Counted from the stretch's first letter, positions 51,583-61,314 are shown. The stretch is DNA of 64,000 nucleotides from Stutzerimonas degradans (GCF_024448505.1 NZ_JAMOHV010000012.1:1-64000); one strand, 5' to 3'. Numbers and translations are program-made. The notes: generated by a model from the letters alone, not told the origin.

Positions 51583-51588
51583 TAATAG
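51583..51588 (+). promoter_or_regulatory. -10 element of the narK1K2GHJI promoter
   Basis: TAATAG sits 19 bp after the ANR box, with no -35 hexamer, as expected for an ANR-activated promoter. The predicted start near 51595 gives a leader of about 30 nt to the narK1 ATG. Confidence 0.5.
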
Positions 51589-51625
51589 CTTGCAAGCCAG
51601 GTCGAGCGTTCGGGGGAGTCCGACA

Positions 51626-52888
51626 ATGGCTAAGTTGAACATGCAACAGGGGCTGGTGCTGGGGATGAGCACCGTCGCATTCACGATCTGCTTCATGATC
51701 TGGATGATGTTTGCCGTGCTCGGGGTGCCGATCAAGGAGATCTTCCAGCTCAACGAAACGCAGTTCGGCCTGCTCGCCGCGACGCCGGTGCTTACCGGTT
51801 CGCTGGTGCGTCTGCCGCTGGGCATGCTCACCGACAAGTTCGGCGGGCGCATCGTGTTCTTCATGCTGATGCTGATCTGCGTGCTGCCGATCTACCTGAT
51901 CAGCGAAGCGACTGCCTACTGGCACTTCCTCGTGCTGGGCCTGTTCGTCGGCCTGGCCGGCGGCTCCTTCTCGGTCGGCATCGCCTACGTCGCCAAATGG
52001 TTCGACAAGAGCAACCAGGGCCTGGCGATGGGCATCTTCGGCGCCGGCAACGCCGGATCGGCGCTGACCAAGTTCATCGCCCCGGCGATCATCGCCGCCG
52101 GCAGCTGGCAGATGGTGCCCAAGGTCTACTCGGCGATCATGTTCATCACCGCGCTGCTGTTCTGGTTCCTGACCAGCGAGAACAAGGCGCACCGCGTGGC
52201 CAGCACCGTCACCCTCAAGAGCCAATTGCAGGCGCTGAAGGATCCGGCCGTGTGGCGCTACTGCCAGTACTACTCGATCGTCTTCGGCGGCTACGTCGCG
52301 CTGGCGCTGTGGATGACCAAGTACTACGTGCAGGAGTATGGCTTCAGCCTGCAGGCCGCCGCGCTGCTGGCCGCCTGCTTCTCGCTGCCCGGCGGCGTGC
52401 TGCGCGCCGTGGGCGGCTGGATGTCGGACAAATGGGGCGCGCAGAGCGTGACCTGGTGGGTGATGTGGGTGAGCTGGGTGTGCCTGTTCCTGCTGTCCTA
52501 CCCGCAGACCGATTTCACCATCCAGACCGTCGAGGGCTCGCGCACCTTCCACATCGGGCTCAACGCCTGGGTGTTCACCGCGCTGATGTTCATCGTCGGC
52601 ATCGCCTTCGCTTTCGGCAAGGCCTCGGTGTTCAAGTACATCTCCGATGACTACCCCGAAAACATGGGCGTCATCTCCGGCATCGTCGGCCTGGCCGGCG
52701 GCCTGGGCGGCTTCGTGCTGCCGATCATGTTCGGCGCCCTGGTGGACCTCACCGGCGTGCGTTCCTCCGCCTTCATGCTGCTGTACGGCGTGGTCTGGGT
52801 CTCCCTGATCTGGATGTACTTCAGCGAAGTGCGCAAAACCCCTCTGATGGGCAAGGCCGGCCAAGGCCAGCAGCCCTCCGCGTCCTGA
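51626..52888 (+). CDS. narK1: Nitrate transporter NarK1 (type I, proton-linked)
   Basis: Major-facilitator nitrate transporter of 420 residues with twelve predicted helices. The nitrate signature GxxxGxG-like stretches are visible as GLFVGLAGGSFSVGIAYVAKWF (helix 5) and ISGIVGLAGGLGGFVLP (helix 11). The sequence type fits NarK1, thought to be a nitrate/proton symporter that starts nitrate respiration. The ATG follows GGGGGAG by ten bases. It is the first gene of the nar transcript and is followed by narK2 after 19 bp. Confidence 0.93.
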   Translation: MAKLNMQQGLVLGMSTVAFTICFMIWMMFAVLGVPIKEIFQLNETQFGLLAATPVLTGSLVRLPLGMLTDKFGGRIVFFMLMLICVLPIYLISEATAYWHFLVLGLFVGLAGGSFSVGIAYVAKWFDKSNQGLAMGIFGAGNAGSALTKFIAPAIIAAGSWQMVPKVYSAIMFITALLFWFLTSENKAHRVASTVTLKSQLQALKDPAVWRYCQYYSIVFGGYVALALWMTKYYVQEYGFSLQAAALLAACFSLPGGVLRAVGGWMSDKWGAQSVTWWVMWVSWVCLFLLSYPQTDFTIQTVEGSRTFHIGLNAWVFTALMFIVGIAFAFGKASVFKYISDDYPENMGVISGIVGLAGGLGGFVLPIMFGALVDLTGVRSSAFMLLYGVVWVSLIWMYFSEVRKTPLMGKAGQGQQPSAS

Positions 52889-52907
52889 TCCCACCTGGAG
52901 CATGTCC

Positions 52908-54320
52908 ATGACAGCCATCGATTCATCCGCGGCCAAACGGCCGCCCAAACAGGGACCGGTCATCCATGACTGGCGCCCGGAAGACGCTCAGTTCTGGGCC
53001 GCCACCGGCAAGGCCATCGCCACGCGCAACCTGTGGATATCGATCCCCGCGCTGCTGCTGGCGTTTGCCGTGTGGATGGTCTGGAGCACGGTTATCGTGC
53101 GGCTGAATGCCATCGGTTTCGGCTTCAGCACCGACCAGTTGTTCTGGCTGGCGGCGCTGCCAGGGCTGTCTGGCGCGACGCTGCGCATCTTCTACTCGTT
53201 CATGGTGCCGGTGTTCGGCGGCCGCCGCTGGACCGCGATCAGCACCGCGTCGCTGGCCATCCCGGCGCTGTGGATGGGCTTCGCCGTACAGAACCCGGAG
53301 ACGCCCTACAGCGTGTTCGTGATCATCGCGCTGCTGTGCGGCTTCGGTGGCGGCAACTTCGCCTCGTCGATGTCCAACATCAGCTTCTTCTATCCCAAGG
53401 CGCAGCAGGGCACCGCGCTCGGCCTGAACGCCGGCCTGGGCAACCTTGGCGTGTCGGTGATGCAGTTCAGCGTGCCGCTGCTGATCGGCATGGGCCTGTT
53501 CGGCGCCGCCGGTGGCCAGCCGCAGGAGTTGGCCGATGGCAGTCAGCTGTGGCTGCAGAACGCCGGTTTCATCTGGGTGCCGTTCATCCTCGCGGTAACC
53601 GTCGCGGCCTGGTTCGGCATGAATGACCTGTCGTCGGCACGTGCCTCGTTCAGCGAGCAGGCGGTGATCTTCAAGCGCAAGCACAACTGGCTGATGTGCT
53701 GGCTGTACCTGGCCACCTTCGGCTCGTTCATCGGCTTTGCCGCCGCGTTCCCGATGCTGATCAAGACCTCCTTCCCGGAAGTCAACGCACTGAGCTTCGC
53801 CTTCCTCGGCCCGCTGGTCGGCGCCCTGGTGCGTCCGCTGGGCGGCTTCGTGGCGGACAAGCTGGGCGGCGCGCGCGTCACCCTGTGGAACTTCGTGGTG
53901 ATGATCGGTGCGGTGTTCGGCGTGCTGCAGTTCCTGCCCGAGGCCGGACAGGGCGGCAGCTTCTACGGCTTCCTCGCCATGTTCATGCTGCTGTTCGTTA
54001 CCACCGGCATCGGCAACGGCTCCACCTTCCGCATGATCCCGGTGATCTTCCGCACGCTGCACGAGCGTCGTGCCGGCAAGAACGCCGCCGCCCGTGAGGA
54101 AGCGCTGCGTGCCGCCGGCAAGGAATCGGCTGCGGTGCTGGGCTTCAGCTCGGCGATCGGCGCCTTCGGTGCGTTCTTCATTCCCAAGTCGTTCGGCTCC
54201 TCCATCGCCCTCACCGGCGGCCCGGAGATGGCCATGTACGGCTTCGTTGCCTACTACGTGACCTGCATTCTGGTGACCTGGTGGTGGTACTCGCGCAAAG
54301 GCGCCGAGACCCCCTGCTGA
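52908..54320 (+). CDS. narK2: Nitrate/nitrite transporter NarK2 (type II, antiporter)
   Basis: Second major-facilitator nitrate transporter (470 residues, twelve helices). Nitrate signatures are LLCGFGGGNFASSMSNISFFYP and SSAIGAFGAFFIPKSFG. The long polar N-terminus (about 1-40) and the loop TLHERRAGKNAAAREEALRAAG are typical of NarK2-type nitrate/nitrite antiporters. Two ATGs are close; GGAG is seven bases from the second (52908) and only one from the first (52902), so I chose the second. A 65-bp gap with a hairpin precedes narG. Confidence 0.93.
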   Translation: MTAIDSSAAKRPPKQGPVIHDWRPEDAQFWAATGKAIATRNLWISIPALLLAFAVWMVWSTVIVRLNAIGFGFSTDQLFWLAALPGLSGATLRIFYSFMVPVFGGRRWTAISTASLAIPALWMGFAVQNPETPYSVFVIIALLCGFGGGNFASSMSNISFFYPKAQQGTALGLNAGLGNLGVSVMQFSVPLLIGMGLFGAAGGQPQELADGSQLWLQNAGFIWVPFILAVTVAAWFGMNDLSSARASFSEQAVIFKRKHNWLMCWLYLATFGSFIGFAAAFPMLIKTSFPEVNALSFAFLGPLVGALVRPLGGFVADKLGGARVTLWNFVVMIGAVFGVLQFLPEAGQGGSFYGFLAMFMLLFVTTGIGNGSTFRMIPVIFRTLHERRAGKNAAAREEALRAAGKESAAVLGFSSAIGAFGAFFIPKSFGSSIALTGGPEMAMYGFVAYYVTCILVTWWWYSRKGAETPC

Positions 54321-54342
54321 GTCGACTTCGAGATTAAAAGTA

Positions 54343-54365
54343 GAGCGCAGGCACGACCTGCGCTC
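54343..54365 (+). promoter_or_regulatory. Hairpin between narK2 and narG
   Basis: GAGCGCAGG (54343-54351) pairs perfectly with CCTGCGCTC (54357-54365) over a five-base loop, 20 bp before the narG start. No U-tract follows, so it is more likely a processing or stability element than a terminator. Confidence 0.5.
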
Positions 54366-54385
54366 AGTCTGAGAGGAAAGAAACG

Positions 54386-57300
54386 ATGAGTTACCTACTC
54401 GACCAGCTGCGCTTTTTCAATCGCAAGCAAGGAGAGTTCGCTGACGGACACGGCGAAACCCGCATCGAATCGCGTGATTGGGAAAACGTCTACCGCTCGC
54501 GCTGGCAGTACGACAAGATCGTGCGTTCCACCCACGGGGTGAACTGCACCGGTTCGTGCTCCTGGAAGATCTACGTGAAGAACGGCCTGATCACCTGGGA
54601 AACCCAGCAGACCGACTACCCGCGCACCCGTAACGACCTGCCCAACCACGAGCCGCGTGGCTGCCCGCGTGGCGCGAGCTACAGCTGGTACATCTACAGC
54701 GCCAACCGCCTGAAGTACCCCAAGGTGCGCAAGCCGCTGCTGAAACTCTGGCGCGAGGCACGCCGCAACATGGCGCCGGTGGATGCCTGGGCCAGCATCG
54801 TCGAGGACAAGGCCAAGGCCGAGTCGTACAAGAGCAAGCGCGGCATGGGCGGCTTCATCCGCTCCAGCTGGGACGAGGTCAACGAGATCATTGCCGCCGC
54901 CAACGTCTACACCGTCAAGCAGTACGGTCCGGACCGCGTGGTCGGCTTCTCGCCGATTCCGGCGATGTCGATGGTTTCCTACGCCGCCGGTAGCCGCTAC
55001 CTGTCGCTGATCGGTGGCGTGTGCCTGTCGTTCTACGACTGGTACTGCGACCTGCCGCCGTCCTCGCCGCAGGTGTGGGGCGAGCAGACCGACGTGCCGG
55101 AATCGGCCGACTGGTACAACTCCAACTACATCATTGCCTGGGGCTCCAACGTCCCGCAGACGCGTACCCCGGACGCGCACTTCTTTACCGAAGTCCGCTA
55201 CAAGGGCACCAAGACCGTGTCGATCACCCCGGACTACTCCGAGGTGGCCAAGCTCACCGACCAGTGGCTGAACCCCAAGCAGGGCACTGACGCCGCGCTG
55301 GCACAGGCCTTCGCCCACGTAATCTTCAAGGAATTCCACCTCGAGAAGCCGAGCGCCTACTTCACCGACTACGCCAAGCGCTACACCGACATGCCGATGC
55401 TGGTGCTGCTCAACGAGAAGGACGGCAGCTTCATCGCCGACCGCTTCCTGCGCGCCTCCGACCTGACCGGCAACCTCGGCCAGGACAACAACCCCGAGTG
55501 GAAGACCATTGCCGTCGACGCCAACGGCGAGCTGGTGTCGCCGCAGGGTTCGATCGGCTATCGCTGGGGCGAGAAGGGCAAGTGGAACATCGAGGCGCGT
55601 GAGGGCGGCGCCGGTCGTGACGTCGATCTGCGACTCAGCCAGATCGACAGCGGCGAAACCGCCGAGATTGCCTTCCCCTACTTCGGCGGGCAGGTTCACG
55701 AGCACTTCACCGCGGTCGAGGGCGACGAAGTCCAGCTGCGCCGCGTGCCGGTACTCAGCGTCACCCTGGCCGACGGCCGCAGCGCCAAGGTCGCCAGCGT
55801 GTTCGACCTGATGGCCGCCAACCTGGGTATCGCCCGTGGCCTGGGCGGCGCCAACGTCGCTGCCAGCTACGACGACGCCAGCGTGCCGGGTACCCCGGCC
55901 TGGCAGGAGAAAATCACCGGCGTGGCGCGCGAGAAGGCGATCCAGATCGCCCGCGAGTTCGCCGACAACGCCGACAAGACCAAGGGTCGTTCCATGATCA
56001 TCGTCGGTGCGGCGATGAACCACTGGTACCACATGGACATGAACTACCGCGGCCTGATCAACATGCTGATGTTGTGTGGCTGCGTGGGTCAGACCGGTGG
56101 CGGCTGGGCCCACTACGTCGGTCAGGAAAAGCTGCGTCCGCAGTGCGGCTGGCTGCCGCTGGCCTTCGGCCTCGACTGGAGCCGTCCGCCGCGCCAGATG
56201 AACGGCACCAGCTTCTTCTACAACCACAGCTCGCAGTGGCGTCACGAGAAGATGAGCATCCACGAAGTGCTCTCGCCGCTGGCCGACAAGTCGCAGTTCC
56301 CCGAGCACATGCTCGACTACAACATCCGCGCCGAACGTGCCGGCTGGCTGCCGAGCGCTCCGCAGCTCAACCGCAACCCGCTGCAGATCTGCCGTGACGC
56401 CAAGGCCGCCGGCATGTCGCCGGTCGACTACGTCACCAAGTCGCTGAAGGACGGCACGCTGCGCTTCTCCTGCGAGCAGCCGGACAGCCCGGAAAACTTC
56501 CCGCGCAACATGTTCGTCTGGCGTTCCAATCTGCTGGGTTCCTCCGGCAAGGGCCACGAGTACATGCTCAAGTACCTGCTGGGGACCAAGAACGGCGTGA
56601 TGAACGAAGACCTCGGCAAGCGCGCCGACGGCTTCAAGCCGACCGAGGCCGAGTGGGTCGACAACGGTGCCATCGGCAAGCTCGATCTGGTCACCACCCT
56701 CGACTTCCGTATGTCCTCCACGTGCGTGTACTCCGACATCGTCCTGCCGACCGCGACCTGGTACGAGAAGGACGACATGAACACCTCGGACATGCACCCG
56801 TTCATCCACCCGCTGTCCGCGGCGATCGACCCGGCCTGGGAAGCCAAGTCCGACTGGGAGATCTACAAGGGCATCGCCAAGGCCTTCTCCAAGATGGCCG
56901 AAGGGCAGCTGGGCGTCGAGCAGGACCTGGTCACCGTGCCGCTGCTGCACGACACCCCCGGTGAGCTGGCGCAGCCGTTCGGCGGCACCGACTGGAAGAC
57001 CGAGGGCAAGGACCCGGTGCCGGGCAAGAACTGCCCGAACATCACCGTGGTCGAGCGCGACTACCCGAACACCTACAAGAAGTTCACCTCGCTCGGCCCG
57101 CTGCTCGACAAGCTGGGCAACGGCGGCAAGGGCATCAACTGGAACACCGAGCACGAGGTCGAGTTCCTCGGCGAGCTGAACTACAAGGTGCGCGAAGAGG
57201 GCGTCAGCCAGGGCCGGCCGAAGATCGAAACGGCCATCGACGCGGCGGAAGTGATCCTCTCGCTGGCGCCGGAAACCAACGGCCACGTCGCCGTGAAGGC

Positions 57301-58141
57301 CTGGGCCGCGCTGTCGGAATTCACCGGCCGCGACCACAGCCACCTGGCGCTGCCCAAGGAGCATGAGGCGATCCGCTTCCGTGACATCCAGGCGCAGCCG
57401 CGCAAGATCATCTCCAGCCCGACCTGGTCCGGCCTGGAAGACGAGCACGTCAGCTACAACGCCGGCTACACCAACGTTCACGAGCTGATCCCATGGCGCA
57501 CCATCACCGGCCGCCAGCAGTTCTATCAGGATCACCCGTGGATGCTGGCGTTCGGCGAGGGGCTGATGAGCTACCGGCCGCCGATCAACACCCGTTCCAC
57601 CGGCTACGTGCAGGGCAAGAAGTCCAACGGCAACCCGGAGATCGCGCTGAACTGGATCACCCCGCATCAGAAGTGGGGCATCCACTCCACCTACACCGAC
57701 AACCTGATCATGCTGACCCTCAGCCGTGGCGGCCCGATCGTGTGGATGAGCGAGATCGACGCGAAGAAGGTCGGCATCGAGGACAACGACTGGATCGAGT
57801 GCTTCAACGCCAACGGCGCCCTGACCGCCCGTGCGGTGGTCAGCCAGCGCGTGATGGAAGGCATGGTGATGATGTACCACGCCCAGGAACGCATCGTGAA
57901 CGTGCCCGGCTCCGAGACCACCAAGACCCGCGGCGGCCACCACAACTCGGTGACCCGCGTGGTGCTCAAGCCCACCCACATGATCGGCGGCTACGCCCAG
58001 CTGGCGTACGGCTTCAACTACTACGGCACGGTCGGTTGCAACCGCGATGAATTCGTCGTGGTACGCAAGATGAAGAACGTCGACTGGCTCGACGGCCCGA
58101 ACGGCGATGCACTGCCGCAACCCCTGCCGCAAGATATCTGA
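54386..58141 (+). CDS. narG: Respiratory nitrate reductase alpha subunit NarG
   Basis: Catalytic subunit (1251 residues) of the membrane-bound, cytoplasm-facing nitrate reductase. It binds Mo-bisMGD and the FS0 [4Fe-4S] cluster. FS0 ligands are His50, Cys54, Cys58 and Cys93 (HGVNCTGSC ... RGCPRG). The Mo-ligand region TDVPESADWYNS is intact. The N-terminus lacks a twin-arginine signal, as expected for NarG. GAGAGGAAAG precedes the ATG. narH follows after 11 bp. The gene starts the narGHJI cistrons, which are driven from the narK1 promoter unless a weak internal promoter exists. Confidence 0.98.
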   Translation: MSYLLDQLRFFNRKQGEFADGHGETRIESRDWENVYRSRWQYDKIVRSTHGVNCTGSCSWKIYVKNGLITWETQQTDYPRTRNDLPNHEPRGCPRGASYSWYIYSANRLKYPKVRKPLLKLWREARRNMAPVDAWASIVEDKAKAESYKSKRGMGGFIRSSWDEVNEIIAAANVYTVKQYGPDRVVGFSPIPAMSMVSYAAGSRYLSLIGGVCLSFYDWYCDLPPSSPQVWGEQTDVPESADWYNSNYIIAWGSNVPQTRTPDAHFFTEVRYKGTKTVSITPDYSEVAKLTDQWLNPKQGTDAALAQAFAHVIFKEFHLEKPSAYFTDYAKRYTDMPMLVLLNEKDGSFIADRFLRASDLTGNLGQDNNPEWKTIAVDANGELVSPQGSIGYRWGEKGKWNIEAREGGAGRDVDLRLSQIDSGETAEIAFPYFGGQVHEHFTAVEGDEVQLRRVPVLSVTLADGRSAKVASVFDLMAANLGIARGLGGANVAASYDDASVPGTPAWQEKITGVAREKAIQIAREFADNADKTKGRSMIIVGAAMNHWYHMDMNYRGLINMLMLCGCVGQTGGGWAHYVGQEKLRPQCGWLPLAFGLDWSRPPRQMNGTSFFYNHSSQWRHEKMSIHEVLSPLADKSQFPEHMLDYNIRAERAGWLPSAPQLNRNPLQICRDAKAAGMSPVDYVTKSLKDGTLRFSCEQPDSPENFPRNMFVWRSNLLGSSGKGHEYMLKYLLGTKNGVMNEDLGKRADGFKPTEAEWVDNGAIGKLDLVTTLDFRMSSTCVYSDIVLPTATWYEKDDMNTSDMHPFIHPLSAAIDPAWEAKSDWEIYKGIAKAFSKMAEGQLGVEQDLVTVPLLHDTPGELAQPFGGTDWKTEGKDPVPGKNCPNITVVERDYPNTYKKFTSLGPLLDKLGNGGKGINWNTEHEVEFLGELNYKVREEGVSQGRPKIETAIDAAEVILSLAPETNGHVAVKAWAALSEFTGRDHSHLALPKEHEAIRFRDIQAQPRKIISSPTWSGLEDEHVSYNAGYTNVHELIPWRTITGRQQFYQDHPWMLAFGEGLMSYRPPINTRSTGYVQGKKSNGNPEIALNWITPHQKWGIHSTYTDNLIMLTLSRGGPIVWMSEIDAKKVGIEDNDWIECFNANGALTARAVVSQRVMEGMVMMYHAQERIVNVPGSETTKTRGGHHNSVTRVVLKPTHMIGGYAQLAYGFNYYGTVGCNRDEFVVVRKMKNVDWLDGPNGDALPQPLPQDI

Positions 58142-58152
58142 GGAAAAAGGCC

Positions 58153-59691
58153 ATGAAGATTCGTTCACAAGTAGGCATGGTCCTGAACCTGGACAAGTGC
58201 ATCGGCTGCCACACCTGCTCGATCACCTGCAAGAACGTCTGGACCAGCCGCGAAGGCATGGAGTACGCCTGGTTCAACAACGTCGAGACCAAGCCCGGTA
58301 TCGGCTACCCGAAAGAGTGGGAAAACCAGGACAAGTGGAAGGGCGGCTGGGTACGTAACAGCGACGGCAGCATCAACCCGCGCATCGGTGGCAAGTTCCG
58401 CGTGCTGGCGAACATCTTCGCCAACCCGGACCTGCCCTCGATCGACGACTACTACGAGCCGTTCGACTTCGACTACCAGAACCTGCATACCGCGCCGATC
58501 TCCGATCACCAGCCGGTGGCACGCCCGCGCTCGCTGATCTCCGGCCAGCGCATGGAGAAGATCGAGTGGGGCCCCAACTGGGAGGAGATTCTCGGCACCG
58601 AGTTCGCCAAGCGCCGCAAGGACAAGAACTTCGACAAGGTGCAGGCCGACATCTACGGCCAGTACGAGAACACCTTCATGATGTACCTGCCGCGCCTGTG
58701 CGAGCACTGCCTCAACCCGGCGTGCGCGGCGGCCTGCCCGAGCGGTGCGATCTACAAGCGCGAGGAGGACGGCATCGTCCTCATCGACCAGGAGAAGTGC
58801 CGCGGCTGGCGCATGTGCATCAGCGGCTGCCCGTACAAGAAGATCTACTTCAACTGGAAGAGCGGCAAATCCGAGAAGTGCATCTTCTGCTTCCCGCGCA
58901 TCGAGGCCGGCATGCCGACCGTCTGCGCCGAGACCTGCGTGGGCCGCATCCGCTACCTCGGCGTGCTGCTGTATGACGCCGACCGCATCCTCGAAGTGGC
59001 CAGCACGCCCAACGAGCAGGACCTCTACCAGAAGCAGCTGGACATCTTCCTCGACCCGTTCGATCCGAAGGTCATCGCCCAGGCCCAGGCCGACGGCGTG
59101 CCGATGTCGGTGATCGAGGCCGCGCAGAAGTCGCCGGTGTACAAGATGGCGGTGGACTGGAAGCTGGCCCTGCCGCTGCACCCGGAATACCGCACGCTGC
59201 CGATGGTCTGGTACGTGCCGCCGCTGTCGCCGATCCAGAACGCCGCCAGTGCCGGCCACGTCAGCATGGATGGCGTACTGCCGGACGTCGACAGCCTGCG
59301 CATTCCGCTGCGCTACCTGGCCAACCTGCTCACCGCCGGTGACGAGAAGCCGGTCAAGCTGGCGCTCAAGCGCATGCTCGCCATGCGTGCCTACAAGCGC
59401 GCCGAGCAGGTCGACGGCGTGCAGGACCTCAAGGTGCTGGAGAGCGTCGGTTTGTCGGTTGCCCAGGTCGAGGACATGTACCGCTACCTGGCCATTGCCA
59501 ACTACGAAGACCGCTACGTGATCCCGACCGCGCACCGCGAGGAAGCCATGAGCGACGCCTTCGCCGAGCGTTCCGGCTGTGGCTTCAGCTTCGGCAGCGG
59601 TTGCTCCGGCGCCTCGGACACCAACATGTTCGGTGCGAAGAAGGCCAACCGTCGCGACGTGATCAAGACCGTCCAGTTGTGGGAGGACTGA
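58153..59691 (+). CDS. narH: Respiratory nitrate reductase beta subunit NarH
   Basis: Electron-transfer subunit (512 residues) with four Fe-S clusters linking NarI hemes to NarG. Cys motifs are CIGCHTCSITC (near residue 16), CEHCLNPACAAAC, CRGWRMCISGC with the Trp that marks the [3Fe-4S] site, and CIFCFPR ... CAETC. The C-terminal extension with CGFSFGSGCSG is usual. It is encoded between narG and narJ with tight spacing. Confidence 0.98.
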   Translation: MKIRSQVGMVLNLDKCIGCHTCSITCKNVWTSREGMEYAWFNNVETKPGIGYPKEWENQDKWKGGWVRNSDGSINPRIGGKFRVLANIFANPDLPSIDDYYEPFDFDYQNLHTAPISDHQPVARPRSLISGQRMEKIEWGPNWEEILGTEFAKRRKDKNFDKVQADIYGQYENTFMMYLPRLCEHCLNPACAAACPSGAIYKREEDGIVLIDQEKCRGWRMCISGCPYKKIYFNWKSGKSEKCIFCFPRIEAGMPTVCAETCVGRIRYLGVLLYDADRILEVASTPNEQDLYQKQLDIFLDPFDPKVIAQAQADGVPMSVIEAAQKSPVYKMAVDWKLALPLHPEYRTLPMVWYVPPLSPIQNAASAGHVSMDGVLPDVDSLRIPLRYLANLLTAGDEKPVKLALKRMLAMRAYKRAEQVDGVQDLKVLESVGLSVAQVEDMYRYLAIANYEDRYVIPTAHREEAMSDAFAERSGCGFSFGSGCSGASDTNMFGAKKANRRDVIKTVQLWED

Positions 59692-59693
59692 GC

Positions 59694-60440
59694 ATGCGCA
59701 TCCTCAAGGTGATTTCCCTGCTGCTCGACTACCCCGAGCAGGCGCTGCGCGATGGCCATGCCGAGCTGGCCGAGGCCATCGCCGCGGCTCGCGAGATCAG
59801 CCCGGCGCAGCGCGCCGCGCTGCGCAGCCTGCTCGACGAGCTGGCTGCCGGCGATCTGATGGACGTGCAGGAGCGCTACACCGAGCTGTTCGACCGCGGT
59901 CGCACGCTGTCGCTGCTGCTGTTCGAGCACGTGCACGGCGAATCGCGTGACCGTGGCCAGGCGATGGTCGACCTGATGGCGCAGTACGAGGCCGCCGGGT
60001 TCGCCATCGGCGTGCGCGAGCTGCCCGACTACATCCCGCTGTACCTCGAGTACCTCGCCACCCGCGAGGACCTCGAGGCCCGCGAGGGGCTGGCCGACGT
60101 GGCACACCTGCTGGCATTGCTCGCCGCGCGTCTGGAAGAGCGCCAAAGCCCGCATGCGGCGTGCTTCCACGCGCTGCTGCAGATTGCTGGCGAGGCCGTC
60201 GAACAGGCCGTCGGCGAACTGCGCGAGCTGGTCGCCGCGGAGGAGCGCGACGACTCGCTGGAAGCGCTGGACAAGGTCTGGGAGGAGGAGCAGGTCAACT
60301 TCCTCCAGGCCGAGCAGCAGGACCGGTGTCCATCCATGCCGAGCGGGCCGGGCAAGGTCCGCGAGGAAAGCCCGGTGCCGCTGCACTGGACCGATTTCAA
60401 GCATGACGGGCAAGCCGCGCTGGCCCAGGAGGTGCGTTAA
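59694..60440 (+). CDS. narJ: Nitrate reductase assembly chaperone NarJ
   Basis: Dedicated chaperone (248 residues) of the TorD family that helps insert cofactors into NarG and holds the enzyme until membrane attachment; it is not part of the final complex. Motifs LLDYPEQALRDG at the N-terminus and LPDYIPLYLEYLA in the middle are characteristic. GGGAGG lies eight bases before the ATG, which is set two bases after the narH stop. The stop codon overlaps the narI start (TAATG). Confidence 0.96.
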   Translation: MRILKVISLLLDYPEQALRDGHAELAEAIAAAREISPAQRAALRSLLDELAAGDLMDVQERYTELFDRGRTLSLLLFEHVHGESRDRGQAMVDLMAQYEAAGFAIGVRELPDYIPLYLEYLATREDLEAREGLADVAHLLALLAARLEERQSPHAACFHALLQIAGEAVEQAVGELRELVAAEERDDSLEALDKVWEEEQVNFLQAEQQDRCPSMPSGPGKVREESPVPLHWTDFKHDGQAALAQEVR

Positions 60441-61240
60441 TGTCTAACTTCAATTTCCTGCTGTTCGGGGTCTATCCCTACATCGCCCTGGCGATCTGCC
60501 TGATCGGTAGCTGGGCGCGTTTCGATCTGTCGCAGTACAGCTGGAAGGCCGGCTCCAGCCAGATGCTCCAGCCCAAGGGCATGCGTCTGGCGAGCAACCT
60601 GTTCCACGTCGGGGTGATCTTCATCCTCTGCGGCCACTTCGTCGGCCTGCTGATGCCTGAAGCGCTGTACCACTCCTTCATCACCAGCGGTCAGAAGCAG
60701 GTGGTGGCGATGGTTTCCGGTGGCTTCTTCGGCATCCTCTGCCTGATCGGCCTGGTCATGCTGATCCAGCGCCGCCTCGGCGATCCGCGCGTGCGCGCCT
60801 CGTCCAGTCGTTCCGACATCGCGATCCTCTTCGTGCTGCTGGCTCAGCTGGTCCTCGGCCTGCTGACCATCATCGCCTCGCTCGGCCACCTCGACGGCTC
60901 GGTGATGGTGCTGCTGGGCACCTGGGCGCAGAGCATCGTTACCCTGCAGCCGGTCAAGGCCGCGGGCGCCATCGAGACGGTCAGCGTGGTGTACAAGCTG
61001 CACGTATTCCTCGGCCTGACCCTGTTCGTGCTGTTCCCCTTCACCCGCCTGGTACACATCGTCAGTGCGCCGGTGTGGTACCTGGGCCGGCGCTACCAGA
61101 TCGTCCGGCAGAAGGGCGTCAAGCCGGCCATGCCGCGCCCGCAGCGGCCGCGTGGCTATGAGGCACCGGCAGCCACCAGCGGTGTGGCTGCTCCGCAGCC
61201 GGGCTTCGCCGCAGGCAAACTCAAGGATGGCGTGAACTGA
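60440..61240 (+). CDS. narI: Respiratory nitrate reductase gamma subunit NarI
   Basis: Membrane cytochrome b subunit that oxidises quinol and anchors NarGH. Five membrane helices are visible, and the heme ligands His56, His66, His188 and His206 match the E. coli positions 56, 66, 187 and 205. The conserved part ends near residue 225 (WYLGRRYQIVRQ); about 40 further residues (Pro/Ala-rich, PRPQRPRGYEAPAATSG) extend the C-terminus beyond the E. coli length. It overlaps the narJ stop by one base. Confidence 0.97.
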   Translation: MSNFNFLLFGVYPYIALAICLIGSWARFDLSQYSWKAGSSQMLQPKGMRLASNLFHVGVIFILCGHFVGLLMPEALYHSFITSGQKQVVAMVSGGFFGILCLIGLVMLIQRRLGDPRVRASSSRSDIAILFVLLAQLVLGLLTIIASLGHLDGSVMVLLGTWAQSIVTLQPVKAAGAIETVSVVYKLHVFLGLTLFVLFPFTRLVHIVSAPVWYLGRRYQIVRQKGVKPAMPRPQRPRGYEAPAATSGVAAPQPGFAAGKLKDGVN

Positions 61241-61314
61241 GTCGATGGGCGGCCGGTGCCTGACACCGGCCGCCACGGCTGAACCGAATTTCGAGCTTGA
61301 GTGAGGTAACCATC

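Noticed and set aside
54395-58168. A 1257-codon open frame antisense to the whole of narG
   Set aside because: High-GC genes with strong third-position bias often leave an opposite frame open. The translation has no recognisable domain and mirrors narG codon periodicity.
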